Positions 26,051 to 33,572 of a stretch of 39,265 nucleotides of DNA are shown one piece after another. This stretch comes from Thermoflexus hugenholtzii JAD2 (lineage in GTDB: Bacteria > Chloroflexota > Anaerolineae > J036 > Brachytrichaceae): assembly GCA_945877855.1 (NCBI GenBank), contig CAMDWA010000023.1, positions 1 through 39,265 on the forward strand, in the 5' to 3' direction. Within the stretch, counting starts at the first letter, position 1. Each line of letters opens with the position of its first letter. The position numbers and the translations under genes were made by a program. The notes below the pieces were generated by a model. That model ran no database searches. It was given only the letters and a program-made list of their open reading frames with translations, and was not told where the DNA came from.

Positions 26051-26809
26051 CTAGTGTTTCATGATTTGGCTCAAAAATAGCTTGGTGCGGTCGTTTTGCG
26101 GATTTTCAAAAACCTCGCGTGGCGTGCCTTCTTCGACAATATTGCCCTGATCCATGAGCGCTACCCGATGCGCGACGGCGCGGGCAAAGCCCATTTCATG
26201 CGTCACGCAGATCATGGTCATGCCGCTTTTTGCAAGGTCGATCATGGTTTCGAGCACTTCTTTAATCATTTCGGGGTCAAGGGCCGATGTTGGTTCATCG
26301 AAAAGCATGATTTGCGGTTGCATGGCAAGGGCGCGGGCGATGGCGACCCGTTGCTGTTGCCCGCCCGATAATTGACCGGGGAATTTGCCGCGTTGTTCGG
26401 GAATGCGCACGCGATGGAGTAATTCCATGGCAATTTCTTCGGCGCGTTCACGCTTCATTTTTTTTACCTGAACTGGCGCAAGCATGATATTTTCAAGCAC
26501 GGTGAGGTGCGGAAAAAGGTTGAATTGTTGGAATACCATACCGACATTCTGCCGAATGCTTTCGATATTTTTTATATCGGTGCCCATTTCGATACCATCG
26601 ACAATAATTTGGCCTTTTTGATGAGGTTCGAGATGGTTGATGGTGCGGATAAAGGTTGATTTGCCAGATCCTGATGGCCCCATCAGCACCAGCACTTCGC
26701 CTTTTTTTACGGTAGTAGAGACCCCGCGCAGGGCATGATAATTGCCATACCATTTATGCACATCGCGGCAAATAATAATATCGGTGTTTTTCTCGTTTTT
26801 AGCTTGCAT
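26051..26809 (-). CDS. aapP: Polar amino-acid ABC transporter ATPase
   Basis: 252-aa ABC ATPase of the polar amino-acid uptake class. Walker [10 protein letters not shown] near residue 45, Q-loop [13 protein letters not shown], signature [15 protein letters not shown], Walker [13 protein letters not shown] and H-loop CVTHEMGFA are all intact. It should power import by the two permeases encoded upstream on the same strand. ATG 26809 is chosen since the protein begins there in the family ([20 protein letters not shown] follows); the frame is open to 26899 but runs into a hairpin. That hairpin (26877-26929) separates it from aapM, so it may be expressed at a different level. Confidence 0.92.
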   Translation of the reverse strand: MQAKNEKNTDIIICRDVHKWYGNYHALRGVSTTVKKGEVLVLMGPSGSGKSTFIRTINHLEPHQKGQIIVDGIEMGTDIKNIESIRQNVGMVFQQFNLFPHLTVLENIMLAPVQVKKMKRERAEEIAMELLHRVRIPEQRGKFPGQLSGGQQQRVAIARALAMQPQIMLFDEPTSALDPEMIKEVLETMIDLAKSGMTMICVTHEMGFARAVAHRVALMDQGNIVEEGTPREVFENPQNDRTKLFLSQIMKH

Positions 26810-26876
26810 GAGATTAACTCGTAAGGTTGATGTTTTGCTGTCTGATATACCAAGAAAGGTTAAAACTGAGGAAATT

Positions 26877-26929
26877 CCGGTTTGATTACCCCGTCTCAAG
26901 CACAGCTTGAGACGGGGTAATCAAACCGG
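26877..26929. repeat. 24-bp perfect hairpin between aapM and aapP
   Basis: Arms 26877-26900 and 26906-26929 without mismatch, loop CACAG. Tip CCCGTCTCAAG/CTTGAGACGGG resembles the hairpins at 13436 and 21562, with changed but paired bases. Flank 26845-26875 matches 13407-13436. Confidence 0.92.
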
Positions 26930-26965
26930 CGAACCCGTATTTTTATGCTGTTCTTAGCCTCGCTT

Positions 26966-28030
26966 TTATGTTTTGATTTCGTAGCGCTTGACATAACGCG
27001 CTAAAATCCAACTCAAGCCCCAATAAACGGCTGCAATAAACAAATAAACTTCTTTTGATGTGCCGACAAATTCGGGTTGGGCTTTGATCGAGTTTCCGAT
27101 GCCGAGAAAATCGAATAGTCCAACAATGGCCACCAATGAGGTATCTTTAAACAAACCAATAAATTGCCCAACCAAGATTGGTACCACCAATTTAAGGGCT
27201 TGCGGCAAAATAATGAAGCGTAACGACTGGAAATAATTCATCCCCAATGCCGAGGCGGCTTCAAATTGCCCTTTGTTAATGGCTTGCAGCCCACCACGCA
27301 CATTCTCAGCCACATAGGCCGCGCTAAATAGTGACACGCCCGCCATTGCCCGAATAATTGAACTGGGTGCCCAGTTGGCAGGCAAAAATAATGGCAACAT
27401 TAAGTTTGCCATAAACAACACGGTAATGAGCGGCACGCCACGAATAAGCTCGATGTAGGCCGTGCAGAACCAACGAATGACAGGTAAGGTGCTGCGTCGG
27501 CCTAATGCTAACAAAATCCCTAATGGAAAACTGACCATGATGCCGACTGCCGTAAGCAACAAGGTGAGCAGCAGTCCGCCCCAGAGATTGCTTGGGACGC
27601 TTGGTAATGCCCCATCTTTATAAGTAAAACCCGCAACAATAAAGATAGACAACGGAATATAGGAAACCCAGCCAATATTGGCGATGCGTTTAATGAGTTT
27701 GTCGTGTTTTCCAAAAAAAGATAATACGATCAAAATGACCAATAAAATGCCACAGGCGTAGATGCGCCAAATTTGATCGGTGGGGAAATCGGTGCTGGGT
27801 TTGATGGAAGGATATTGGCCGACCATTAACAACCGCAAGTTTGCGCTGATCACACCCCAACGGGCTTCGGTGAAGACCCAACGCAGGGTTGGTATGCTAA
27901 TGCTATAGATGAGCCAAATCGCGAATGCAGTGAGCAGGGCGCTATACCACGAGCTGAATAAATTCTCGCGTAGCCATTTGAGTGCGCCAATACGTTCGCT
28001 AGGTGGTGGTAAAACGGTGTTGGATGTCAT
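26966..28030 (-). CDS. aapM: Amino-acid ABC transporter permease (AapM-like)
   Basis: 354-aa membrane subunit of a general L-amino-acid importer. It has the long N-terminal extension with extra helices typical of AapM. The permease core shows the His/Glu/Gln-type transporter region: GGLLLTLLLTAVGIMVSFPL, then LIRGVPLITVLFM and the EAA coupling loop AINKGQFEAASALGMNYFQSLRFIILPQALK near residue 250, which contacts the ATPase. Its ATG overlaps the stop of aapQ as ATGA, so the two permeases are translationally coupled and should assemble as a heterodimer. Gene name is by family resemblance; substrate range is not visible. Confidence 0.9.
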   Translation of the reverse strand: MTSNTVLPPPSERIGALKWLRENLFSSWYSALLTAFAIWLIYSISIPTLRWVFTEARWGVISANLRLLMVGQYPSIKPSTDFPTDQIWRIYACGILLVILIVLSFFGKHDKLIKRIANIGWVSYIPLSIFIVAGFTYKDGALPSVPSNLWGGLLLTLLLTAVGIMVSFPLGILLALGRRSTLPVIRWFCTAYIELIRGVPLITVLFMANLMLPLFLPANWAPSSIIRAMAGVSLFSAAYVAENVRGGLQAINKGQFEAASALGMNYFQSLRFIILPQALKLVVPILVGQFIGLFKDTSLVAIVGLFDFLGIGNSIKAQPEFVGTSKEVYLFIAAVYWGLSWILARYVKRYEIKT

Positions 28031-29010
28031 CGCTCAATCAACCTCACTTTATGGTTATACCAATTCATGAATGCGCTTGTGATTAGGCTTAGTGAAAGAT
28101 AGATCAGCATGACCATAAATATCGACTCTACGGCACGGCCAGTTTGATTAATAATCGTATTGGCATTTGAAACAAGGTCGGGGTAAGCGACGGCCCCGGC
28201 CAAAGATGAATTTTTGGTAAGGTTGAGATAGGTGCTGGTGAGCGGCGGGATCATGACCCGCAGCGCTTGTGGCAAAACAACAAGACGCAGTGATTGAGAG
28301 GTGCTCAAGCCCAATGCTTTTGCTGCTTCAATTTGCCCTTTGCCGACAGATTGGATACCCGTGCGCACAATTTCGCCGATAAAGGCGGCGGTATAGCTGA
28401 CCAAACCCAGAAGCAAAGTCATAAATTCGGGCGAAACGAGAATCCCCCCCGTGATATTTCGACCTTCTAAAACCGGCATGCTTAATTGTCCGTTGATGAT
28501 CCAGGGTAATCCTACGCCACGGTTGCTCCACAGCGTCGGGCCAATTTGCATGGCTTCACTAATTTTGGGCAAGCCAACAAAGACACCAAAATATAAAAAG
28601 ATGAGATAAACCAATAATGGCATATTGCGCATTAATTCAACATAGCCGCGAAAGATATTACGAATGAGGATATTGCCAGAGAGTTGGGCGATACCGATGA
28701 TTAGCCCCGAGAATGATGCCAAAATGATGCCAAGAATACTGACATAAATGGTATTTGCTAATCCGGCTAAAAAAGCACGCCCCATCGTGCTATCACTATC
28801 ATAAGCAATTCGGGTTTCACTAATATCAAACCCAGCACGGTTATTTAGAAAATCAAGACCTAGCGAAATACCTTGACGGCGTAACCCAGTAAGCATGTTG
28901 TTGCCGAGCCATGCGAACAAAGCAACTATGAATAGGACAAAAATAACTTGCCCCAATATTCGCTGTACACGTTCGTCTCGGTAAAAGGGTGGGCGAGTGG
29001 GTGAAGTCAT
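28027..29010 (-). CDS. aapQ: Amino-acid ABC transporter permease (AapQ-like)
   Basis: 327-aa permease, shorter than most AapQ proteins (nearer 400 aa). An N-terminal helix (LGQVIFVLFIVALFAWLGNN) precedes a domain resembling AapQ/BztB: LRRQGISLGLDFLNNRAGFD. The core has AFLAGLANTIYVSILGIILA, the RNMPLLVYLIFLYF segment and the EAA loop SVGKGQIEAAKALGLSTSQS with LRLVVLPQALRVMIPP. It follows the binding-protein gene after a 124-bp gap holding the hairpin 29036-29089, an arrangement common in ABC operons, where such structures keep the binding protein mRNA more abundant. Its promoter may lie in the hairpin leader. Confidence 0.9.
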   Translation of the reverse strand: MTSPTRPPFYRDERVQRILGQVIFVLFIVALFAWLGNNMLTGLRRQGISLGLDFLNNRAGFDISETRIAYDSDSTMGRAFLAGLANTIYVSILGIILASFSGLIIGIAQLSGNILIRNIFRGYVELMRNMPLLVYLIFLYFGVFVGLPKISEAMQIGPTLWSNRGVGLPWIINGQLSMPVLEGRNITGGILVSPEFMTLLLGLVSYTAAFIGEIVRTGIQSVGKGQIEAAKALGLSTSQSLRLVVLPQALRVMIPPLTSTYLNLTKNSSLAGAVAYPDLVSNANTIINQTGRAVESIFMVMLIYLSLSLITSAFMNWYNHKVRLIER

Positions 29011-29035
29011 AAATGCGTAGTAAAACAGGTTTTCA

Positions 29036-29089
29036 CCAAGATCACTATTCCTCTATCTCTGACGCGGAATAAAGGAATAGCGATCTTGG
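29036..29089. repeat. Hairpin between binding-protein and permease genes
   Basis: Arms 29036-29056 and 29069-29089 (21 bp, two mismatches). The leader AGTAAAACAGGTTTT begins at 29019. It starts 45 bp after the aapJ stop in the direction of transcription and may act as attenuator or RNA stabiliser of the aapJ message. Confidence 0.85.
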
Positions 29090-29134
29090 GGATTGGGTCT
29101 TTTAACTTGCCCTGTTTATTGAGAAGATATTTTT

Positions 29135-30271
29135 TTAGCGGACTGGTGGCGAATAGAGCAACCCACCTTGGGTATAAAGGCTGTTGTAGCCACGTGGAAT
29201 ATAAGTTGGGGTGCTTTGGCCTAAATTGCGCTCATAAATTTCGGCATAGTTGCCTACTTTTTTAATGACGTTGAGTGCCCAAGCATTGTCTAGGCCCAAC
29301 TTTTTGCCCATGTCGCCATTTTTGCCCAACAAGCGTTGGATTTCGGGGTCTTTGGTCTCAGCCAACAATTGATCGGCATTTTTGCTGTTTACGCCATACT
29401 CTTCGGCTGCAATTGTGGCAAACAAAGTCCAACGAACGATGTCGGCCCATTGGTTGTCGCCATGGCGCACCATTGGCCCCAAGGGTTCTTTGCTCATGGT
29501 TACATCCATAATTTCATGGTCGGCAGGTTTTTTGAGCAAACTCATGCGCGAGATCAAACCGCTTTTGTCGGTCGTGATGGCATCACAACGCTCGGCTTCA
29601 TATGCCCCCCATACTTCATCGGCAGTTTCGAAGGTGAGTGGCTTGTAAGCCGTCTTTTTGAACCCCATTTGATCGGCCAAGTTTAGCTCGGTGGTGGTGC
29701 CTTTTTGCACACAAATGGTCTTGTCCTTCAAATCTTCTAGTTTTTTTGCTTTGCTGGCTTTAGGCACAGTCATGCCTTGGCCATCATAAAAATTGACACC
29801 GGTAAAGTCAGCGCCCAATTCGGTGTCGCGTTGTAATGAATAGGTGGTATTGCGAATGAGCACGTCAATTTCGCCGGTTTGCAACATGGTAAAACGGTTT
29901 GCGGCGGTGGTGGGTTTAATTTCCACTTTTGATGGGTCACCAAAAATGGCGGCTGCAACTGCACGGCAAAAATCAATATCTAAACCGGCAAATTGACCAT
30001 CTTTGCCAAGAAACCCAAACCCGGGCACAGCGTTATTGCCGCCACATACGAGCTTGCCACGCGCTTGAATGGCCTTGAGTGTCGTGCCACTGCCTGCCGG
30101 TGCGGCGGCAGCAGGAGCCGCAGCCGCGGCTGGCGTAGCCGCAGATTGCACAACGCGGGTCACTTCGACCACACGAGTCACTTCAACTGGTGGTGGTGTG
30201 CCACAAGCCGATAGTGCCAATAGGGTCGCTGTGGACCCAATGACTATTTTTTTAATCGTTGTAAATTGCAT
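29135..30271 (-). CDS. aapJ: Amino-acid ABC transporter solute-binding lipoprotein
   Basis: 378-aa extracytoplasmic binding protein (SBP family 3). Lipoprotein signal MQFTTIKKIVIGSTATLLAL with lipobox LSAC, then the VEVTRVVEVTRVV repeat and an Ala/Pro linker typical of Chloroflexota binding proteins. The domain starts near residue 60 (LKAIQARGKLVCGGNNAVPG) and includes GLDIDFCRAVAAAIFGD, TTAANRFTMLQTGEIDVLIR and TICVQKGTTTELNLADQ as in AapJ. It should capture polar amino acids for the AapQ/M/P complex. ATG 30271 has AAGGAG upstream (12 nt gap) and TTGACA/TAGTAA further up. The longer frame to 30322 would cover the promoter. Confidence 0.92.
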   Translation of the reverse strand: MQFTTIKKIVIGSTATLLALSACGTPPPVEVTRVVEVTRVVQSAATPAAAAAPAAAAPAGSGTTLKAIQARGKLVCGGNNAVPGFGFLGKDGQFAGLDIDFCRAVAAAIFGDPSKVEIKPTTAANRFTMLQTGEIDVLIRNTTYSLQRDTELGADFTGVNFYDGQGMTVPKASKAKKLEDLKDKTICVQKGTTTELNLADQMGFKKTAYKPLTFETADEVWGAYEAERCDAITTDKSGLISRMSLLKKPADHEIMDVTMSKEPLGPMVRHGDNQWADIVRWTLFATIAAEEYGVNSKNADQLLAETKDPEIQRLLGKNGDMGKKLGLDNAWALNVIKKVGNYAEIYERNLGQSTPTYIPRGYNSLYTQGGLLYSPPVR

Positions 30272-30294
30272 GTCTTCTTTGTTCTCCTTTGTTT

Positions 30295-30322
30295 TTACTA
30301 TTTCGTTGATCGCCTTTGTCAA
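30295..30322 (-). promoter_or_regulatory. Candidate promoter of the amino-acid transporter operon
   Basis: On the minus strand TTGACA (30317-30322), 16-bp spacer, TAGTAA (30295-30300). The -35 is perfect and the -10 weak. AAGGAG follows before ATG 30271. Confidence 0.45.
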
Positions 30323-30330
30323 AACCCTAA

Positions 30331-30610
30331 AATTGGCGAACCCCTCTATATATTTACTTAGATCTTAACACTAAGAGACTATATCATACATGAATAAATC
30401 TGTATTTTCTTAAAAAATAACATGTTTATTGATAATTTGGGTAATTTTAAATTTGTTAAATTGACATACTATTTGTAAATAAAAAATTTTCCAAAGTCAA
30501 CATATTGTATATAATTAAAATTCACCTGATTGATTTCAATGCGCTTAGAAATAACAGCAAAGTGAAGTAATCTTGATATTTTAGGTTTTAACTATGAAAT
30601 TGCAGTTTTG
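30331..30610. other. AT-rich intergenic DNA
   Basis: About 280 bp of very AT-rich sequence without a gene. TTGACA at about 30470 and TATATAAT near 30510 on the plus strand could be promoter elements, but neither has a convincing partner. No hairpin of the kinds seen elsewhere; this is one of few gene-start-to-gene-start gaps in the window. Confidence 0.5.
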
Positions 30611-30611
30611 T

Positions 30612-30629
30612 TTGTGAATTTGTTCACAA
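30612..30629. promoter_or_regulatory. Rex-type operator
   Basis: TTGTGAA-N4-TTCACAA, extended by one pair to TTTGTGAA/TTCACAAA (30611-30630). This matches the published consensus of the NADH/NAD+-sensing repressor Rex in full. Its right arm supplies the -35 TTCACA of the promoter at 30623-30651, ahead of a NADH dehydrogenase subunit gene, a usual Rex target. Confidence 0.75.
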
Positions 30630-30651
30630 AATACCATTTCGCGTGGATAAT
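30623..30651 (+). promoter_or_regulatory. Candidate nuoN promoter
   Basis: TTCACA (30623-30628), 17-bp spacer, GATAAT (30646-30651), then 17 nt to ATG 30669. The -35 falls inside the Rex-type operator, so bound repressor would block polymerase. Confidence 0.5.
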
Positions 30652-30668
30652 ACGAGGTTGTAATAATT

Positions 30669-32111
30669 ATGCAAGATCTAATGCTTATTTTGCCACCGCT
30701 TATTGTATTTTTAGGGGCGACTGTGCTGCTTTTGGTCGATTTAAAGATTGCTGATGACCGCAAAGAGACCGTAGCGTGGACAGCCATGTTTCTGCTCGTC
30801 GATGCGCTTATTGCCGCAGTGGTGCTACTCTATTTCAACCGCACCAGCGATGTTTTATATGGCTTTTCAAACATGATCTTAACCGATCGTTATGCGGCTT
30901 TGTTAGACATTGTTTTTGCGCTGATCGGTATCGGGGTTTTTCTATTAACCCTGCGCTATAACCGGGTGCATCAAATTATGCGCGGCGAATTTTTTGTGCT
31001 GACGCTGTTCTCAATTGGCGGCATGATGTTGATGGCACATGCCGCCAATTTGGTGACTATTTTTGTTGCGCTCGAAATGTTTTCCATTCCTTTATATGTG
31101 TTGTGTGGGGTGGCCCGACCACGACTTGATAGTGAAGAATCATCATTGAAATATTTCTTGCTTGGGGCGTTTGCTTCTGGCTTTTTGGTGTATGGCATTG
31201 CTTTGATGTATGGTGCGACCGGCACTTTAGATATTGCCACCATGCTAAAGCAAGTTGAGCGCGGGCAAGCCCCCTTGTTGCTGGTGATTGGCGCGGGGCT
31301 AATGTTGGTTGGCTTGGGTTTTAAGGTCGCGGCGGTTCCCTTTCATATGTGGACCCCCGATGTTTATGACGGTGCGCCAACCACTGTGACCGCATTCATG
31401 ACAACCGCGACCAAGGCTGCTGGGTTTGCGGCTTTGATGCGGGTGTTTTTGTTGGGGCCGGGTGCATTTGTGGGCAGTTTGGTCAGCGCCATCGCCATTT
31501 TAGCGGCTTTGACCATGATTTTTGGCAATTTGTTTGCGCTGGCCCAACGTAGTGTAAAACGCATGTTGGCTTATTCGAGCATTGCCCATGCCGGTTATTT
31601 ATTGGTGGGTATTGCTTCGGTTGCCAATATTGGGCAAAGCGCCAATGCGGTCATTTTCTATTTGGCAACTTATGCCGCCACCAGTTTGGCCGCATTTGGC
31701 GTGTTAAGCGAGGTTGGTTCGATGAATCGTGATGAAGATCATGGTTTAGAGCGTTACACGGGTTTGGCAAAACGCAACCCAGCCTTAGCATGGGTTATGG
31801 CGTTAGCATTGTTTTCGTTAATGGGCATGCCATTAACGGCTGGTTTTACTGGCAAATATTTGCTGTTTCAATCGGCTGTATCGTCGGGTTTAAATTGGTT
31901 GGCATTGTTGGGGGTTATCACCAGTGTTATTTCGGCGTTTTATTATTTGCGTGTCATTGTGCATATGTTTATGAAAGAAGATGCCACCGTAGCCGCAAAT
32001 AATGAACAATATTGCGTCAGCAAGCCGTCATTGGTGATGATGACATTGGCTTCGGTCGCTGTTGTCGCCTTAGGTTTGCTGCCTACTTTGTTGTTGAATA
32101 TGTTTGCCTAA
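30669..32111 (+). CDS. nuoN: NADH-quinone oxidoreductase subunit N-like
   Basis: 480-aa antiporter-like membrane subunit of complex I with about 14 hydrophobic segments. NuoN marks: LVTIFVALEMFSIPLYVLCG with a membrane Glu, SLKYFLLGAFASGF with a Lys, GFKVAAVPFHMWTPDVYDGAPT and RSVKRMLAYSSIAHAGYLL, then LFSLMGMPLTAGFTGKYLLF. Length fits NuoN. The gene stands alone: no other nuo gene lies within the window on either side, whereas nuoN usually ends the nuoA-N operon. The Rex-type operator upstream suggests repression when NAD+ is abundant. Alternatives are another complex I-like or Mrp antiporter subunit, but N is the best match. Confidence 0.9.
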   Translation: MQDLMLILPPLIVFLGATVLLLVDLKIADDRKETVAWTAMFLLVDALIAAVVLLYFNRTSDVLYGFSNMILTDRYAALLDIVFALIGIGVFLLTLRYNRVHQIMRGEFFVLTLFSIGGMMLMAHAANLVTIFVALEMFSIPLYVLCGVARPRLDSEESSLKYFLLGAFASGFLVYGIALMYGATGTLDIATMLKQVERGQAPLLLVIGAGLMLVGLGFKVAAVPFHMWTPDVYDGAPTTVTAFMTTATKAAGFAALMRVFLLGPGAFVGSLVSAIAILAALTMIFGNLFALAQRSVKRMLAYSSIAHAGYLLVGIASVANIGQSANAVIFYLATYAATSLAAFGVLSEVGSMNRDEDHGLERYTGLAKRNPALAWVMALALFSLMGMPLTAGFTGKYLLFQSAVSSGLNWLALLGVITSVISAFYYLRVIVHMFMKEDATVAANNEQYCVSKPSLVMMTLASVAVVALGLLPTLLLNMFA

Positions 32112-32124
32112 AAGGCGAATGTTG

Positions 32125-32164
32125 GAACCAGTAGGGGCACGGCATGCCGTGCCCCTACTGGTTC
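32125..32164. repeat. 40-bp perfect palindrome between convergent genes
   Basis: Self-complementary over 40 bp with centre GGCATGCC. Starts 13 bp after the nuoN stop and overlaps the last codons of selA (stop at 32155-32157). No U-tract. Confidence 0.95.
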
Positions 32165-33552
32165 TGTATCAACGATTCAACCAATCGCGCATCATCTAAT
32201 ACTGTGCGCAGGTCAATGAGGACCTGACCAGCCCGCAACCGCGCAATAATGGGTGTGGCGCGGCTGCGCAGTTGTGCCATTAAGGTTGATGGTTTGTCGC
32301 AATGAAGCGCAATTAGGCAGGTGGGCAAAGTCTCGCCCGGCATACTGCCGCCACCGATGGTTGATTCGCCATGAATGAGCGTGGCTTCGATGTCATTGGC
32401 TTGGCACCAAGGGGTGATGGCGTTAAGGCATTGTTTGGCACGCGTTTCAATTTCGGCTAGTGGCATTGCCATCATACGGATAACCGGAATTTCGCTGCTT
32501 GCCGTGCCCCGCACATAAGCCATTAATGTGGCCCCCAACCCAGCCAAAGTGAGCTTGTCGGCCCGAAAGGCGCGGGCCATTGGATTTTTGCGGCAGCGCT
32601 CAATGGCATCACGGCTGCCAAGCATAATGCCAGCTTGTGGCCCGCCCAGCAATTTATCACCACTAAACGCTGTCACTGCCACCCCAGCCCGCACGCTGTC
32701 TTGCACCATTGGCTCGCGGCTTAGCCCAAATTGGCTGGTGTCGATGAGTGCGCCGCTGCCTAAATCATCGAGCACATAGATGTTATTGCCGCATTTCGCG
32801 GCAGCCACCAACTCATCAACCCCCACATCTTGCGTAAACCCGATCATTTTAAAATTAGAGGGATGCACCCGTAAAATTGCCCCGATGCTCGGTGTACCCG
32901 TCGCTGGCGACGTAATGGGTGTTTCGTAATCGCTGCGCCGTACTTTGTTGGTTGTGCCGACCTCGACCAAATGCGCCCCGCTTTGTTGCATGATGTCGGG
33001 CACGCGAAACCCACCACCGATTTCGACCAATTGCCCACGCGCAATGACCACGCCTTTGCCTTTGGCGAGCGTGCTCAACATAAGCACAGTGGCTAAGGCG
33101 CAATTATTCACCACCAGTGCGGCTTCGGCCCCAGTGATTTCACACAACAACTTTTGCACCAAATCGCCACGTTTGCCACGTTCGCCGCTTTCTAAATCAA
33201 ATTCGAGTGGCGAATAGTCGTTCATGGCGGCTAACATAGCGCGTTGAGCGTTTAGGCTTAATGGGGCGCGCCCCAAATTGGTATGAATGATGACACCAGT
33301 GGCATTGATGACGGTGGGGGCGTGTAAGGTGAGTTGTGAAGCCAGTAAATGATTGGCTGCGACGCTTAGTAATTCACTGCTTGATGGGGCGGGTAGACCA
33401 GCGCGAATGGCAGTGCGGGCTTCGTCTAAGGCCTGACGCAATGCCTTAACAGTGCGGTCGTGACCCTCGCTTGCAACTAACTGTTGGGCTTGGGGTAATA
33501 ATTGACTGATGCCCGGCAGGGCGCGTAATTGGGTGGATAAATCGGAGATCAC
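32155..33552 (-). CDS. selA: L-seryl-tRNA(Sec) selenium transferase
   Basis: 465-aa PLP enzyme converting seryl-tRNA(Sec) to selenocysteinyl-tRNA(Sec) with selenophosphate, so the host should make selenoproteins. The PLP lysine is Lys300 in AFSGDKLLGGPQAGI. Other family blocks are INATGVIIHTNLGRAPLS, YSPLEFDLESGERGKRG, LLCEITGAEAALVVNNCA and LDDLGSGALID. Length is normal. Start GTG 33552 is fixed by TATAAT exactly 6 nt upstream in the divergent promoter. selB, selD and tRNA-Sec are not in this window. The last few codons lie in the right arm of a 40-bp palindrome, so the C-terminus (LIQNQ) may have been reshaped by it. Confidence 0.95.
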   Translation of the reverse strand: MISDLSTQLRALPGISQLLPQAQQLVASEGHDRTVKALRQALDEARTAIRAGLPAPSSSELLSVAANHLLASQLTLHAPTVINATGVIIHTNLGRAPLSLNAQRAMLAAMNDYSPLEFDLESGERGKRGDLVQKLLCEITGAEAALVVNNCALATVLMLSTLAKGKGVVIARGQLVEIGGGFRVPDIMQQSGAHLVEVGTTNKVRRSDYETPITSPATGTPSIGAILRVHPSNFKMIGFTQDVGVDELVAAAKCGNNIYVLDDLGSGALIDTSQFGLSREPMVQDSVRAGVAVTAFSGDKLLGGPQAGIMLGSRDAIERCRKNPMARAFRADKLTLAGLGATLMAYVRGTASSEIPVIRMMAMPLAEIETRAKQCLNAITPWCQANDIEATLIHGESTIGGGSMPGETLPTCLIALHCDKPSTLMAQLRSRATPIIARLRAGQVLIDLRTVLDDARLVESLIQNQ

Positions 33553-33572
33553 GCAAGGATTATAATATTTCT
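33553..33572. promoter_or_regulatory. 20-bp symmetric divergent leaderless promoter
   Basis: The whole space between two GTG start codons. Plus strand: TATAAT (33561-33566), 6 nt, GTG 33573. Minus strand: TATAAT (33559-33564), 6 nt, GTG 33552. The two -10 boxes share four base pairs (core ATTATAAT). Both transcripts should begin on or next to the start codon. Confidence 0.85.

Noticed and set aside
26096-26375. Plus-strand open frames inside the ABC ATPase
   Set aside because: Shadows of a gene with complete Walker, signature and H-loop motifs on the other strand.
30331-30668. tRNA-Sec or other RNA gene near selA
   Set aside because: No cloverleaf with acceptor/anticodon/T stems could be found; the stretch is AT-rich promoter DNA.
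32125-32164. Classical Rho-independent terminator
   Set aside because: Perfect stem but no run of T on either side; listed as palindrome only.
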